Assembly: GCA_903870685.1 (NCBI GenBank)
Contig: CAIQDX010000095.1
Span: 33,625-97,624 of the forward strand
Reading direction: 5' to 3'
DNA length: 64,000 nt
Source: an uncultured Chitinophagaceae bacterium
Lineage (GTDB): Bacteria; Bacteroidota; Bacteroidia; Chitinophagales; Chitinophagaceae
Shown here: positions 1 to 8,662 of the stretch, in pieces
Numbering within the stretch: the stretch's first letter is position 1
Layout of the letters: each line of letters opens with the position of its first letter
Position numbers and translations under genes: made by a program
Notes under the pieces: model-generated
What the model was told of the DNA's origin: nothing
What the model saw: only the letters and a program-made list of their open reading frames with translations
Database searches by the model: none

Positions 1-629
1 TTTTAGAAGGACTTAGAAAAATTTGTGATGAAGAAAATATTGTTTTCATTTTTGATGAAGTGATGACGGGTTTTCGTTTGGCAAAAGGCGGTGCACAGGA
101 AAGATTAAAAATTAATGCCGACCTAGTTACTTTCGGAAAAGTAATTGGCGGTGGTTTACCTGTTGGTGCATTTGGTGGTAAAAAACATTTGATGGAATGT
201 GTTTCACCGTTGGGAAATGTTTATCAAGCAGGAACATTAAGTGGTAATCCAGTTGCAATGATTGCCGGTTATACTTTGCTTTCTATTTTAAATGAGCAAC
301 CAAATATTTTTAAAGAGCTCGAAGAAAAAACAATTTATTTAAAAGAAGGATTAGAAACAGTTTTAAATATCAGCGGAACACCGTTTGTTATCAATCAGCT
401 GGGAAGTATGATCAGCCTGCATTTCAGCGATCATCCCGTTACTAATTTTGAAACTGCGGCTTCGGCAAATAATGAATTATTTAAAAAATATTTTCATGCG
501 ATGTTAAAACGCGGTGTGTATTTGCCGCCATCGGCTTTTGAAAGTTGGTTCTTAAATAATGCACTTACACAAGAAGATCTGGATTATACAATTAATGCAA
601 CAGCTGATAGTTTAAAAGAAATTTTATAA
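1..629 (+). CDS. hemL: Glutamate-1-semialdehyde 2,1-aminomutase, C-terminal part (5' end outside window)
   Basis: The reading frame is open from base 3, so the gene enters from the left edge and about 208 C-terminal residues are visible. The enzyme is a PLP-dependent aminomutase that converts glutamate-1-semialdehyde to 5-aminolevulinate, the first committed tetrapyrrole precursor, in the cytoplasm. Visible family marks are the cofactor-binding FDEVMTGFR strand and the TFGKVIGGGLPVGAFGG segment, whose lysine forms the Schiff base with PLP. The tail YLPPSAFESWFLNNALTQEDLD is also typical of HemL rather than of other class-III aminotransferases. The stop codon abuts the stop codon of the convergent glycosyltransferase with no gap. 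Confidence 0.93.
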   Translation, partial: LEGLRKICDEENIVFIFDEVMTGFRLAKGGAQERLKINADLVTFGKVIGGGLPVGAFGGKKHLMECVSPLGNVYQAGTLSGNPVAMIAGYTLLSILNEQPNIFKELEEKTIYLKEGLETVLNISGTPFVINQLGSMISLHFSDHPVTNFETAASANNELFKKYFHAMLKRGVYLPPSAFESWFLNNALTQEDLDYTINATADSLKEIL

Positions 630-1796
630 TTATTTTCTTTTTGCTTTATCCCACAACACCGTTGCTTTTTGTGTAAAGAAATAACGAAACATTCCTGCCA
701 ACATACAATAGTTCATGAAGCAGAAATAATAAGGGATGAATAGAATCTTTACTCTTACTTGTCTACGTTCCAATAACCATCCTAGAAATGATAGTAAATA
801 AAAAGCCAACTGCGCCATGCCAATAAAATGATAGAGCATGTTTGCAGTTTGTGTTACGATATATAAGTTGAGAGAAAAAACAAAGATCATTAAGAATGGA
901 GTAATAGTCCAACGCAACACACGATGACTGATATATTGAAAGCCCAACAAAGGCATAAAAAACGGATTGAATAATTTACTTGTTCGAATCGTTGATTGGA
1001 TACCACCGGCTGCAATGCGAACTTTGCGTTTATATTCTTCCTTTAAATTTTCTGAAGAAGCTTCCACTGCATATGCATCAGGATCGTAAGCAATTTTATA
1101 TCCTTTCATGGCAATCTTCATCGAGATCATAAAATCATCAAGTAAAGTATCTGTTTCAACCGGTACATATAATTCAGTTCGCACACTAAACAACTCTCCT
1201 GCTGCACCTACAACGGAATACAATTCGTAATCCCATTTTTTTAATTTCGATTCATATTTCCAGTAAAAACCTTCGCCTGCAGTTGCATCGGACGACTCTT
1301 CAATACTCACACGCTTTTCACCGGAAACCGCTCCCACCTTGGGATTGGCGTAATGACGAGAAAGTTTTAATAATGCCTCTTTATTTAAAAATGTATTGGC
1401 ATCAGTAAATACAACGATCTCGGAATTTACTTCGCTCATGGCACGATGTACGGCTGCAATCTTACCACTGCGACCATCTTTATGCATCAATTTTATTTGC
1501 GGATATCTTGCGATAATATCATCGGTGCCGTCAGTAGAACCATCTGTAATAAAAATGATTTTGAATTTATCTTGCGGATAATGAAGCGATAAAGTGTTTT
1601 GAATTTTTTCTTCTATGATTTTTTCTTCATTATAAGCAGCAACAACTAAAGTAAGTGATGGTGTAAAATGCACATCATCAATATTTGAAGTTTTTACAAA
1701 TAACCTTTTAAGTTTAACCAGAATAAATAAAACAATTCCGTAACCAACATAGGTATAAAAAATAATGAACAAGCTTATCCAGAAAATAATATACAT
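630..1796 (-). CDS. Family 2 membrane glycosyltransferase
   Basis: A 388-aa protein with one N-terminal membrane helix (residues ~1-25), a GT-A catalytic domain, and three or four C-terminal helices (from ~280). Visible GT2 motifs are VAAYNEEKIIEEKI at the start of the nucleotide-sugar fold, DGSTDGT, the metal-binding DANT, and the acceptor-region LLDDFMIS acidic pair. The QxxRW motif of processive synthases is not clear (RKVRIAAGG lies at that place), so a single-addition enzyme or a divergent synthase are both possible. It acts at the inner membrane on a polysaccharide precursor. It is the most distal gene of a minus-strand block with the next glycosyltransferase (5 bp gap) and the flippase. 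Confidence 0.85.
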   Translation of the reverse strand: MYIIFWISLFIIFYTYVGYGIVLFILVKLKRLFVKTSNIDDVHFTPSLTLVVAAYNEEKIIEEKIQNTLSLHYPQDKFKIIFITDGSTDGTDDIIARYPQIKLMHKDGRSGKIAAVHRAMSEVNSEIVVFTDANTFLNKEALLKLSRHYANPKVGAVSGEKRVSIEESSDATAGEGFYWKYESKLKKWDYELYSVVGAAGELFSVRTELYVPVETDTLLDDFMISMKIAMKGYKIAYDPDAYAVEASSENLKEEYKRKVRIAAGGIQSTIRTSKLFNPFFMPLLGFQYISHRVLRWTITPFLMIFVFSLNLYIVTQTANMLYHFIGMAQLAFYLLSFLGWLLERRQVRVKILFIPYYFCFMNYCMLAGMFRYFFTQKATVLWDKAKRK

Positions 1797-1801
1797 GGTT
1801 T

Positions 1802-2716
1802 TTATTTTAAAGTATAACCCAAATAAGTACTGTTAGTTTTATTAGTGATGTTCCACCAAATTGCTTTCAATAACATGGTAATAAAATTAGTATCGCCGTC
1901 TTTAATATAAGCAATGATATTTCTAGGTGCAACGATCAATACAAAATAAAAATAGAAAACCAGCCGTTGAAATAAACTTGCATTGCGGCGAATAAATAAA
2001 ATTCGGTTGCGGTTCATAAAATATTCTTTCAGTGCACTTTTTTTTCCAACAGAAACAGATTCTTTATGATAAATTAAAGCTTCTGTGTTTATCCAAACTT
2101 CGTAACCTGCATGTTTGATATGATCGCACCAATCCATTTCTTCATAATACAAAAAGAAATTCTCTGCCATCATTCCTGCTTTATCAATTGCTTCACGTTT
2201 TATCATCATAGCAGCACCATGACCAAATCCTGTTTTGCCAATAATATTATTGTACTGACCATTATCTTTTTCAAATTGGCCCAGTTGTTTATTTCTTGCA
2301 GTAAAATAATTCATATCGGTATAACCCACGTACTGCAGCATTTCCGGCTGATCGAAATAACGAATCTTTGGAGAGATCATTCCCGCTTCGTGATGTGCAT
2401 TTAATGTTGCCACTAATTTATCAACCAATCCTTCAGTAAATTCTGTATCGTTATTTACAAAAAAAAGATAATCGCCTTTTGAAGCTTTGATACCAACATT
2501 ATTACCACCTGCAAATCCTAGATTTTTTTCACTTCTGATAAAAATAACATGAGGATATTTTTCTTTCCATTCAGGAACAGGATTTATTTTACTGCCATTA
2601 TCAACAACAATTATTTCAATGGCTGCATATTTATTTTCTTTCGCAATAGAATTCAATAATTCTTCGGTGATATGATTGTGATTGAAGTTGACTGTTATTA
2701 TTGAAACTGTTTTCAT
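1802..2716 (-). CDS. Family 2 glycosyltransferase, rhamnosyltransferase-like
   Basis: A 304-aa cytosolic GT-A protein beginning MKTVSIITVNFNHNHITEELL, the typical start of the WcaA/RfbF-like group. It has the VDNGS strand, FAGGNNVGI, and the metal-binding VNNDTEF motif, followed by YYEEMDWCDHIKHAGYEVW, the acceptor-side ED-like motif of rhamnosyltransferase relatives. It should transfer one sugar to a lipid-linked repeat unit; donor and acceptor cannot be read from sequence. It lies 18 bp downstream of the flippase gene and 5 bp upstream of the next glycosyltransferase, so the three genes are probably cotranscribed. Confidence 0.87.
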   Translation of the reverse strand: MKTVSIITVNFNHNHITEELLNSIAKENKYAAIEIIVVDNGSKINPVPEWKEKYPHVIFIRSEKNLGFAGGNNVGIKASKGDYLFFVNNDTEFTEGLVDKLVATLNAHHEAGMISPKIRYFDQPEMLQYVGYTDMNYFTARNKQLGQFEKDNGQYNNIIGKTGFGHGAAMMIKREAIDKAGMMAENFFLYYEEMDWCDHIKHAGYEVWINTEALIYHKESVSVGKKSALKEYFMNRNRILFIRRNASLFQRLVFYFYFVLIVAPRNIIAYIKDGDTNFITMLLKAIWWNITNKTNSTYLGYTLK

Positions 2717-2734
2717 AAACTAAAGCTTACCATT

Positions 2735-4072
2735 TTATTTTTTGAACTTTGCTATCGTTCTTCGAACTATTTGTATAGATTCAATATATCCAACCTGAAT
2801 GATTTTTCTGAAAGAATAATCCATGTATTTACTTAAGTGATAATAACCAAATAATAAACCTGCCAATAAAGTAAACGGTGATGCAATTGCAACTCCCCAA
2901 ACATTGTGAAAAATAAATATTCCGGTAAAAGCCACAGGAATATTAGCAGCTATCATCACCAAAACCTTATAAAAATTAATTTTTTGCTGATGTAGAATAT
3001 CGAGTGTTACACCGTTAAATCTATCAATTGGATATAACACCGAAAAAAACATCAACAACCGAAATATGTTAGCAGCTTCAGTTCCGGCATATTTACCTCC
3101 GCCCAATAATCCAACTGCAATATCAGCTCCTAAAAAAGCAACAATGATAATTGGAATAAATGCAAACGTTAAAACACCGGGATATTTTCGAGAAACAAAT
3201 GTTAGATGATACATGTTCTTTGTGTTGTAAGCAGTTGCCATTGCCGACATTCCGGTACCAACAAAACTGCGTAAAGGAATTTCTACAATTTCCAATAAAC
3301 GTTGTGGCAAATTATAAACCGCTAAAACCGATGGACCTAACATGAATGTGATAACGAATGTATTGATGCTGCCCAATAAATTAGAACTGATATTTGTTCC
3401 TAAACTGTATTTACCAAAATCTTTAATTTCTTTTATGGTTTCTTTTTGGCGGTGAACAAATGTTTTAATTTTAGTGTAACCTAATAATAATGCAACAGCA
3501 CTTGTTAAACAATTGGTCAGAAAATTTATCAATAATAAATTATACAATGTTGCCATTTTAAAATAAGCAAGAAGCAGAATAATTAAAATCATTGAACCGC
3601 TGTTTGTTAATCGCAACCACAAAATTTTTAAGTAATCTTCTTCAGCAATTAATTTCCAAAAAGTTACATTGTAAATGAGAGAGCTTAAAAAAGTTATACC
3701 AAACCATTTAATAGTAATGATGAGTGCTTCGTTTGTAATGTACCCGCTGAAAATAAAAAAACTTATACTTAATAAACAAATAATTACAGTTAAAGCAATA
3801 GCCAAAAACCAAACCGACCCCAATACTTGTAAGCCTCTTTCTTTTGTTGTGCCTGCATAAAATTTTACTGTTGCAGTACTTAAAAAACCTGTACGCACTG
3901 CATCAGCTAATCCTAAAAAAGTTAAAAAGAAAAACCAGGTACCAACATCACTCTTAGTTAGAACTCTGTATAAAATTGCAATTGTTAAAACACTAAATCC
4001 AGAAATAACTAAATTACCAACAAGTGCCAGAAAATGTTTGTTTTTAAAGCTGGAGAGATTAAATGATTTCAT
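2735..4072 (-). CDS. Polysaccharide flippase, Wzx / MATE-like family
   Basis: A 445-aa integral membrane protein with about 12 predicted helices spread over its whole length and few charged residues except in short loops. This is the size and layout of the O-antigen/teichoic-acid exporter group (MOP superfamily). In the Wzx-dependent route it would flip undecaprenyl-linked repeat units across the inner membrane. The start MKSFNLSSFKNKHFLALVGNL places a short cationic segment before helix 1. It heads a three-gene minus-strand block with two glycosyltransferases, which fits an assembly role. Primary sequence does not reveal the substrate. Confidence 0.82.
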   Translation of the reverse strand: MKSFNLSSFKNKHFLALVGNLVISGFSVLTIAILYRVLTKSDVGTWFFFLTFLGLADAVRTGFLSTATVKFYAGTTKERGLQVLGSVWFLAIALTVIICLLSISFFIFSGYITNEALIITIKWFGITFLSSLIYNVTFWKLIAEEDYLKILWLRLTNSGSMILIILLLAYFKMATLYNLLLINFLTNCLTSAVALLLGYTKIKTFVHRQKETIKEIKDFGKYSLGTNISSNLLGSINTFVITFMLGPSVLAVYNLPQRLLEIVEIPLRSFVGTGMSAMATAYNTKNMYHLTFVSRKYPGVLTFAFIPIIIVAFLGADIAVGLLGGGKYAGTEAANIFRLLMFFSVLYPIDRFNGVTLDILHQQKINFYKVLVMIAANIPVAFTGIFIFHNVWGVAIASPFTLLAGLLFGYYHLSKYMDYSFRKIIQVGYIESIQIVRRTIAKFKK

Positions 4073-4306
4073 GTTGAGGATTCTTCAAAAGGATTATAGT
4101 CTTATAAAGTTCATGAAATTTTGTGAAATTATAATGAATTATGAAAATACTTTACAAGATTTTCTTGAGCAGAGGAACATATTTTCATTTCATCTTTCAA
4201 AAATGATATTTGACATAAAATAAAATGCAAAAAAATCTCATTTTTACTTTTATTAAAGTATTTTTAATGATTAAAAATCGTTATTTCCTAAGTTAACCAA
4301 AACAGC

Positions 4307-5437
4307 ATGTATAATGTATTGCTTGTTTCTATAATGGGCATTTTTGATGCCACCGCAGAAATTCCCTTCATGTTTAAAAGAGCCGGATGTAAAGTGGATG
4401 TTTTTTGTGCTAGTCATGCTTGGTTGCGTTGCAATAGATTTCATGATAAATGGATCGAAACAAGTGAAGACGAACAGGAATTTAAAACCAATTTATTAAA
4501 CCTCGTTGAAAAAGATCCCGATCATTACGACTGGATCGTTTTATTAGATGATGCTACCATTAAATTAATGAACGATTCAATTCAGTCGGAAGAACTTTTT
4601 AAAAAAATATTACCTATCACTAAAATCCAGAATAGAGAAATACTCAGTTCTAAAATTGGCTTATCAACTGCATGCAAAAAATATGGAATCGATACACCCC
4701 AATTTATTAATTATTCCGAAGAACACGATATTGAATCTATTTCTCAAAAATTACATTTCCCGATTTTATTAAAACAAGATTATAGTTTTTCGGGTATGGG
4801 TATTCAATATTGTGCCAATCCGTCTTTATTACAAAATTGTTTAGATAATGTAACCAATAAAACCAATTTGGTATTACAGGAATTTATTGAGGGAGAAGAT
4901 ATTGGTCTGGAAGCTTTGTTCAGAGAAGGCGAATTGATCGCTTATAATTGTGCCGAGATATTGGAATACATGTATGATAAATTTTCTTTTACCACTCGCA
5001 GAAAATATTATCTTAACGAAGAGATAGAATCGCTGTTACGATTTTTAGGAAAGAATATTGGATTAAACGGATTTGCAAGCATTCAATATATCTATCATAA
5101 AGAAAGAAAAATTTATTACTTAGTGGAAGTAGATGCCAGAACAAATATGTGGATGGCTTTTTCAAGATTTACAAAAAATAATTTCATTGATGGAATTAAA
5201 AAAATAGTAACCGGAGATATTTATAATATCATGCAACCTGTATCAACAAAAAAAGTAGAAGTGGCTATCTTTGACAGAGATATTAGAAGGTGTATCAAAC
5301 ATAAAGATTACAAAGGGCTATTGCAATGGATGTTTAATTATAAAGGATACTGGAAATTTATTCCTTTTTATGATATGAACATTTTGCGTAAAACATTAAA
5401 AAAAATGTTTTATGATTTTTCGCAAAAGGTTGGTTGA
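4307..5437 (+). CDS. ATP-grasp domain protein (paralogue of the protein at 6585-7736)
   Basis: A 376-aa protein of the carbamoyl-phosphate-synthase-like ATP-grasp group. The N-terminal ~110 residues form a Rossmann-like preATP-grasp part. The ATP-grasp core follows, with the glycine-rich lid FSGMGIQ (~residues 163-169), the LQEFIEGEDIGLEAL segment, and the Mg/ATP-binding YLVEVDARTNMW. Such enzymes form amide or peptide bonds through an acyl-phosphate; the substrate is unknown. The last ~65 residues (VEVAIFDRDIRR... GYWKFIPFYD) lie outside the standard core and are shared with the paralogue. It is followed after 28 bp by an acyltransferase on the same strand, suggesting joint action in modifying a surface polymer. 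Confidence 0.78.
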   Translation: MYNVLLVSIMGIFDATAEIPFMFKRAGCKVDVFCASHAWLRCNRFHDKWIETSEDEQEFKTNLLNLVEKDPDHYDWIVLLDDATIKLMNDSIQSEELFKKILPITKIQNREILSSKIGLSTACKKYGIDTPQFINYSEEHDIESISQKLHFPILLKQDYSFSGMGIQYCANPSLLQNCLDNVTNKTNLVLQEFIEGEDIGLEALFREGELIAYNCAEILEYMYDKFSFTTRRKYYLNEEIESLLRFLGKNIGLNGFASIQYIYHKERKIYYLVEVDARTNMWMAFSRFTKNNFIDGIKKIVTGDIYNIMQPVSTKKVEVAIFDRDIRRCIKHKDYKGLLQWMFNYKGYWKFIPFYDMNILRKTLKKMFYDFSQKVG

Positions 5438-5465
5438 CATATTTTGAAAACGATTAGAATTTTTT

Positions 5466-6575
5466 ATGAATAAGATCATAAGTCAAAGAATTAAGTTCTT
5501 GAACTTTCTTTGCATGTTTTTATTAGTGTTTATTCACGGATATAACTTGCAGGACGATCATTTGTTTACTAATTCGATCGTTACTGAACCCTTAACCCCA
5601 ACTAGTTTTACAGAATATTTTTTAGCCAATGGTTTATTTCGTTTCCGAATCCCGTTATTGATGGCGATTTCAGGGTACCTGTTAGCTTACAAAGACCAAA
5701 CACCTTATTTTGAATTACTTAGAAAAAGATTCAGAACACTTGTCATTCCTTATGTTTTAGTAAGCGCAATCAGTATTCTTTTTTTATTCTTGGCAGAACA
5801 AACCTTTTTTAAGACCGGTGCAGAAGGATTATGGGGAAAACGAGTAATCGATTTTGGTGTGAAAGATTATTTATATCGTCTGTTTATTTCGCCAATACCT
5901 TTTCAGTTATGGTATTTAAGAATACTTTTCTTGTTTGTTATTTTATATCCTGTAATAAAATATTGCCTAACTAATTTTCCACTCGTTTTTTTATTAAGCC
6001 TTTTTATTCTAAGAATGTCATTCAATAATTTTCATGGTACTCATATTTTTTATTTTTCTTTTGGCGCATTTTTGCAGTTGAATAAAATAGAAATTACCAA
6101 TTCTCCAAAATATTTATCCATAAAAGCTTTGGCAATATTTTTTGTAAGTATTGTTTTTATTAAAACGCTTATTGCATTTAAAGGTTACTCCTATTTGGGA
6201 AATGCAACTTTTTATATTTTACAAATGATGTACACCATACATGGAGTGATCTCATTAGTTGTAGTATGGTTTGGACTTGATAAATTGGCTACTTATTTTA
6301 TGAATAAAGATTGGTTTCATAAAATCGTTGGCTCGTCATTTTTTATTTATGCTTTTCATGAACCATTGATGGTGATGCTTATTGATCCTTATCTTAAATA
6401 TCTCAGTTTTCTTCCTGCTGCAAGAATGATCGGGTTCTTAACCTTACCAATCTTTGTTTTAGCATTTTGCATTTTAATGGATGCATTAGTTGCGAAAACT
6501 ATTCCATCTCTTTATAATTTATTAACCGGAAATAGAGGAACAGTAAAAGAACTTGCAACACCTGCAAATAAATAA
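5466..6575 (+). CDS. Membrane acyltransferase, Acyl_transf_3 / OafA-like family
   Basis: A 369-aa polytopic protein with about 10 membrane helices. The N-terminal RIKFLNFLCMFLLVFIHGYN is the family's first-helix signature, with the expected histidine near the end of helix 1, and RFRIPLLMAISGYL matches the second conserved block (RFRxPxxxxxSG). Family members O-acylate sugars of O-antigen, capsule or peptidoglycan, taking acetyl from cytosolic acetyl-CoA. No periplasmic SGNH domain is attached. It follows the ATP-grasp gene by 28 bp in the same direction and stops 9 bp before the convergent ATP-grasp paralogue. Confidence 0.83.
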   Translation: MNKIISQRIKFLNFLCMFLLVFIHGYNLQDDHLFTNSIVTEPLTPTSFTEYFLANGLFRFRIPLLMAISGYLLAYKDQTPYFELLRKRFRTLVIPYVLVSAISILFLFLAEQTFFKTGAEGLWGKRVIDFGVKDYLYRLFISPIPFQLWYLRILFLFVILYPVIKYCLTNFPLVFLLSLFILRMSFNNFHGTHIFYFSFGAFLQLNKIEITNSPKYLSIKALAIFFVSIVFIKTLIAFKGYSYLGNATFYILQMMYTIHGVISLVVVWFGLDKLATYFMNKDWFHKIVGSSFFIYAFHEPLMVMLIDPYLKYLSFLPAARMIGFLTLPIFVLAFCILMDALVAKTIPSLYNLLTGNRGTVKELATPANK

Positions 6576-6584
6576 ACTAGTTGG

Positions 6585-7736
6585 TTATTTATTTTTTCCT
6601 ACAATCTTATTCCATTTGTACATAAAAACTTCATTCCATATTCCATTAAAAATTCTTTTAGAAAGTTTTTTATCGTAGCAAGGAAGAAAACGCCAATAAC
6701 CTTTAAAATTAAATACCCAACGGAAGATTCCTTTTATTTCGTTTTTCCATAAAGCTCTGCGAATATCTTTATCAAACAAGGCCACTTCAATAAATGGTTG
6801 TTTCATTGGCATATCCTTATAACCATTTACATAATCGCCGCTAACAATTCTCTTCACACCGTCAGAAAAATCGCGACCAATAAATCTTCCGTAAGCGGTC
6901 CATGAGTTAGGTCTTGTATCCACTTCAATCAAATAATATTTATCTTTTTTTGCATCGTGCATGTAAGCAATATTTGCAAAACCGTTCAGACCAAGGGTCT
7001 TACCTAGGTGAATGAGTAATGGTTTTATTGCTGTGTTATCGTAATAACTTCTTCTGGTTGAATAAGTGAATTTGTCTTTATCGTATTCAACAATTTTTGA
7101 AGTGTTATAAACCAATAATTCACCCTGATAAAATAAAGCTTCAACAGGTATTTCATCACCCTCAATATATTCCTGAATCAAAACATTTTGATTCTCGGGA
7201 ATTTTATGAAGATTAGTTAAGAACTCTTCATAACTATAACTTACAAACATGCCCACACCACCCCAACTAAAATCTAATTTATTGATGACAGGAAAATTGA
7301 GTTTTGATTTTATTCTTTCCAGATCATCTTTACCATTGTATGTTGTATAACCCGGAGCATCGATGCCTGTTGATTCACAAAAATCGGCTAAACCATCTTT
7401 AGAACTTAGCATGTGTCTGTGTTCGATCTTTATTATCGGCAACATTTTTACAAATACATTTTCTTCATGCACTTCTTCATTCATAAATTTAATCAAAGGC
7501 TCATCACCCAATATCACCCATTGATATTCGCCAGATTTTACTAATTCATTTAATTTGTCTTTGTAAACAATCTTATCTGCACTACTTTCTATCCATTTGT
7601 CGTAATAACTATTCGATAAAAGCCAAGATTTTGGAGAACAATAAACATCAACAGTTGCACCACCGTTTTTTAAAACAAAAGGAACTTCAGCTAATGTATT
7701 CCAGTTGTCGAAACAGGCTACTAATACTTTGAACAT
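6585..7736 (-). CDS. ATP-grasp domain protein (paralogue of the protein at 4307-5437)
   Basis: A 383-aa protein that aligns end to end with the ATP-grasp protein two genes away: EVPFVLKNGGATVDVYC near the N-terminus, DKWIESSADK, the lid WGGVGMF, IQEYIEGDEIPVEALF, YLIEVDTRPNSW, and the shared C-terminal region FDKDIRRALWKNEIKG... GYWRFLPCYD. The catalytic ATP-grasp residues therefore look intact in both copies. It should activate a carboxylate with ATP and join it to an amine or similar group; the substrate is unknown. It is transcribed away from its paralogue's partner acyltransferase and is 3' to the GT8 gene on the same strand. Confidence 0.77.
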   Translation of the reverse strand: MFKVLVACFDNWNTLAEVPFVLKNGGATVDVYCSPKSWLLSNSYYDKWIESSADKIVYKDKLNELVKSGEYQWVILGDEPLIKFMNEEVHEENVFVKMLPIIKIEHRHMLSSKDGLADFCESTGIDAPGYTTYNGKDDLERIKSKLNFPVINKLDFSWGGVGMFVSYSYEEFLTNLHKIPENQNVLIQEYIEGDEIPVEALFYQGELLVYNTSKIVEYDKDKFTYSTRRSYYDNTAIKPLLIHLGKTLGLNGFANIAYMHDAKKDKYYLIEVDTRPNSWTAYGRFIGRDFSDGVKRIVSGDYVNGYKDMPMKQPFIEVALFDKDIRRALWKNEIKGIFRWVFNFKGYWRFLPCYDKKLSKRIFNGIWNEVFMYKWNKIVGKNK

Positions 7737-7775
7737 AAAATAAGATTTTGGATTAAAGGAAATTATTGCAGTCGA

Positions 7776-8657
7776 TCAGTTTTTATTGATGAACTTATTA
7801 AAAATGTTTTTCAGTTTTTTGATATATCGTTTTGATTCACCAATTGGTTTAAAATTTTTCCATTCCGTTTGATTCAAATAATGATAAAATATTTTTTTAA
7901 ATTCTTCACTGTAATTGTAAGATTGATAAATAGGCTTGCGCTCTACAAAATGTATCAGCAAAGGCTTTTCAGTTGTATCGATTGTTGAGAAATGATTCCA
8001 CAACGGACTTAATTCCAACCATTGATTTGCCAACACCACATTCAATCCATATTGATCGGGATAGTTTGCAAATTTTTTATTGTTATCAATGCATTTAATA
8101 ATTTTTTCAGTTACGTTTTGTTCGCGCCACTTTTTTAAATTCATCAATAATAATCCTGTATTAAAATATCGTGTAGTGCCGGGCAATTCTAATTCTTTGT
8201 AATTCATTACGCCACCCCAAGAGTTATCGAATGTTATAATTCGCGGATCTAAAACTGCAGCAATCACTTTATCGCTCATATCATTTTCAAAAATGGTTGT
8301 TACATCGCCCAACACAATCATATCAACATCCAAATACAAAACATATTCTATTTCTTGCGGAATAAAATAAGGAATGAACAAACGCATGTAAATATTCAAA
8401 GGATAAGAACTTCTGTCTAATGGCAATTCCATTCCCTTGGGAATTACTTCTTCCATCTTTTGCCAATGCAATGTTGTGATGTTTGTATTTATTGAACGTT
8501 GCAGTTTCTTTTTAGAACTATCACTAACTGCATCTTCAATAATGTAAATATTTATTTGCTGATCTTTCCTGATATTATCTTCAATAGATTTTATTAATGC
8601 AGCTAATAAGATCAGATAATGATTATCGCTAGCGACAACTATTGTTAATGGTTTCAT
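7776..8657 (-). CDS. Family 8 glycosyltransferase (LgtC/WaaJ-like)
   Basis: A 293-aa retaining GT-A enzyme. The N-terminus KPLTIVVASDNHYLILLAALIKSI is the GT8 nucleotide-sugar start, and YVLYLDVDMIVLGD (~residues 100-113) carries the DxD metal-binding motif. RYFNTGLLLMNLKKWRE is the conserved acceptor-side block. Near the C-terminus IHFVERKPI stands where most family members have HxxGxxKPW, a recognisable variant. The likely donor is UDP-galactose or UDP-glucose. It is 5 bp downstream of the GT4 gene, so it belongs to the main minus-strand polysaccharide operon. Confidence 0.87.
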   Translation of the reverse strand: MKPLTIVVASDNHYLILLAALIKSIEDNIRKDQQINIYIIEDAVSDSSKKKLQRSINTNITTLHWQKMEEVIPKGMELPLDRSSYPLNIYMRLFIPYFIPQEIEYVLYLDVDMIVLGDVTTIFENDMSDKVIAAVLDPRIITFDNSWGGVMNYKELELPGTTRYFNTGLLLMNLKKWREQNVTEKIIKCIDNNKKFANYPDQYGLNVVLANQWLELSPLWNHFSTIDTTEKPLLIHFVERKPIYQSYNYSEEFKKIFYHYLNQTEWKNFKPIGESKRYIKKLKNIFNKFINKN

Positions 8658-8662
8658 AGATA

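Noticed and set aside
4038..4223. Plus-strand frame of 61 codons upstream of the first ATP-grasp gene
   Set aside because: It overlaps the flippase start on the other strand and shows no family or membrane pattern; the region more likely holds divergent promoters.
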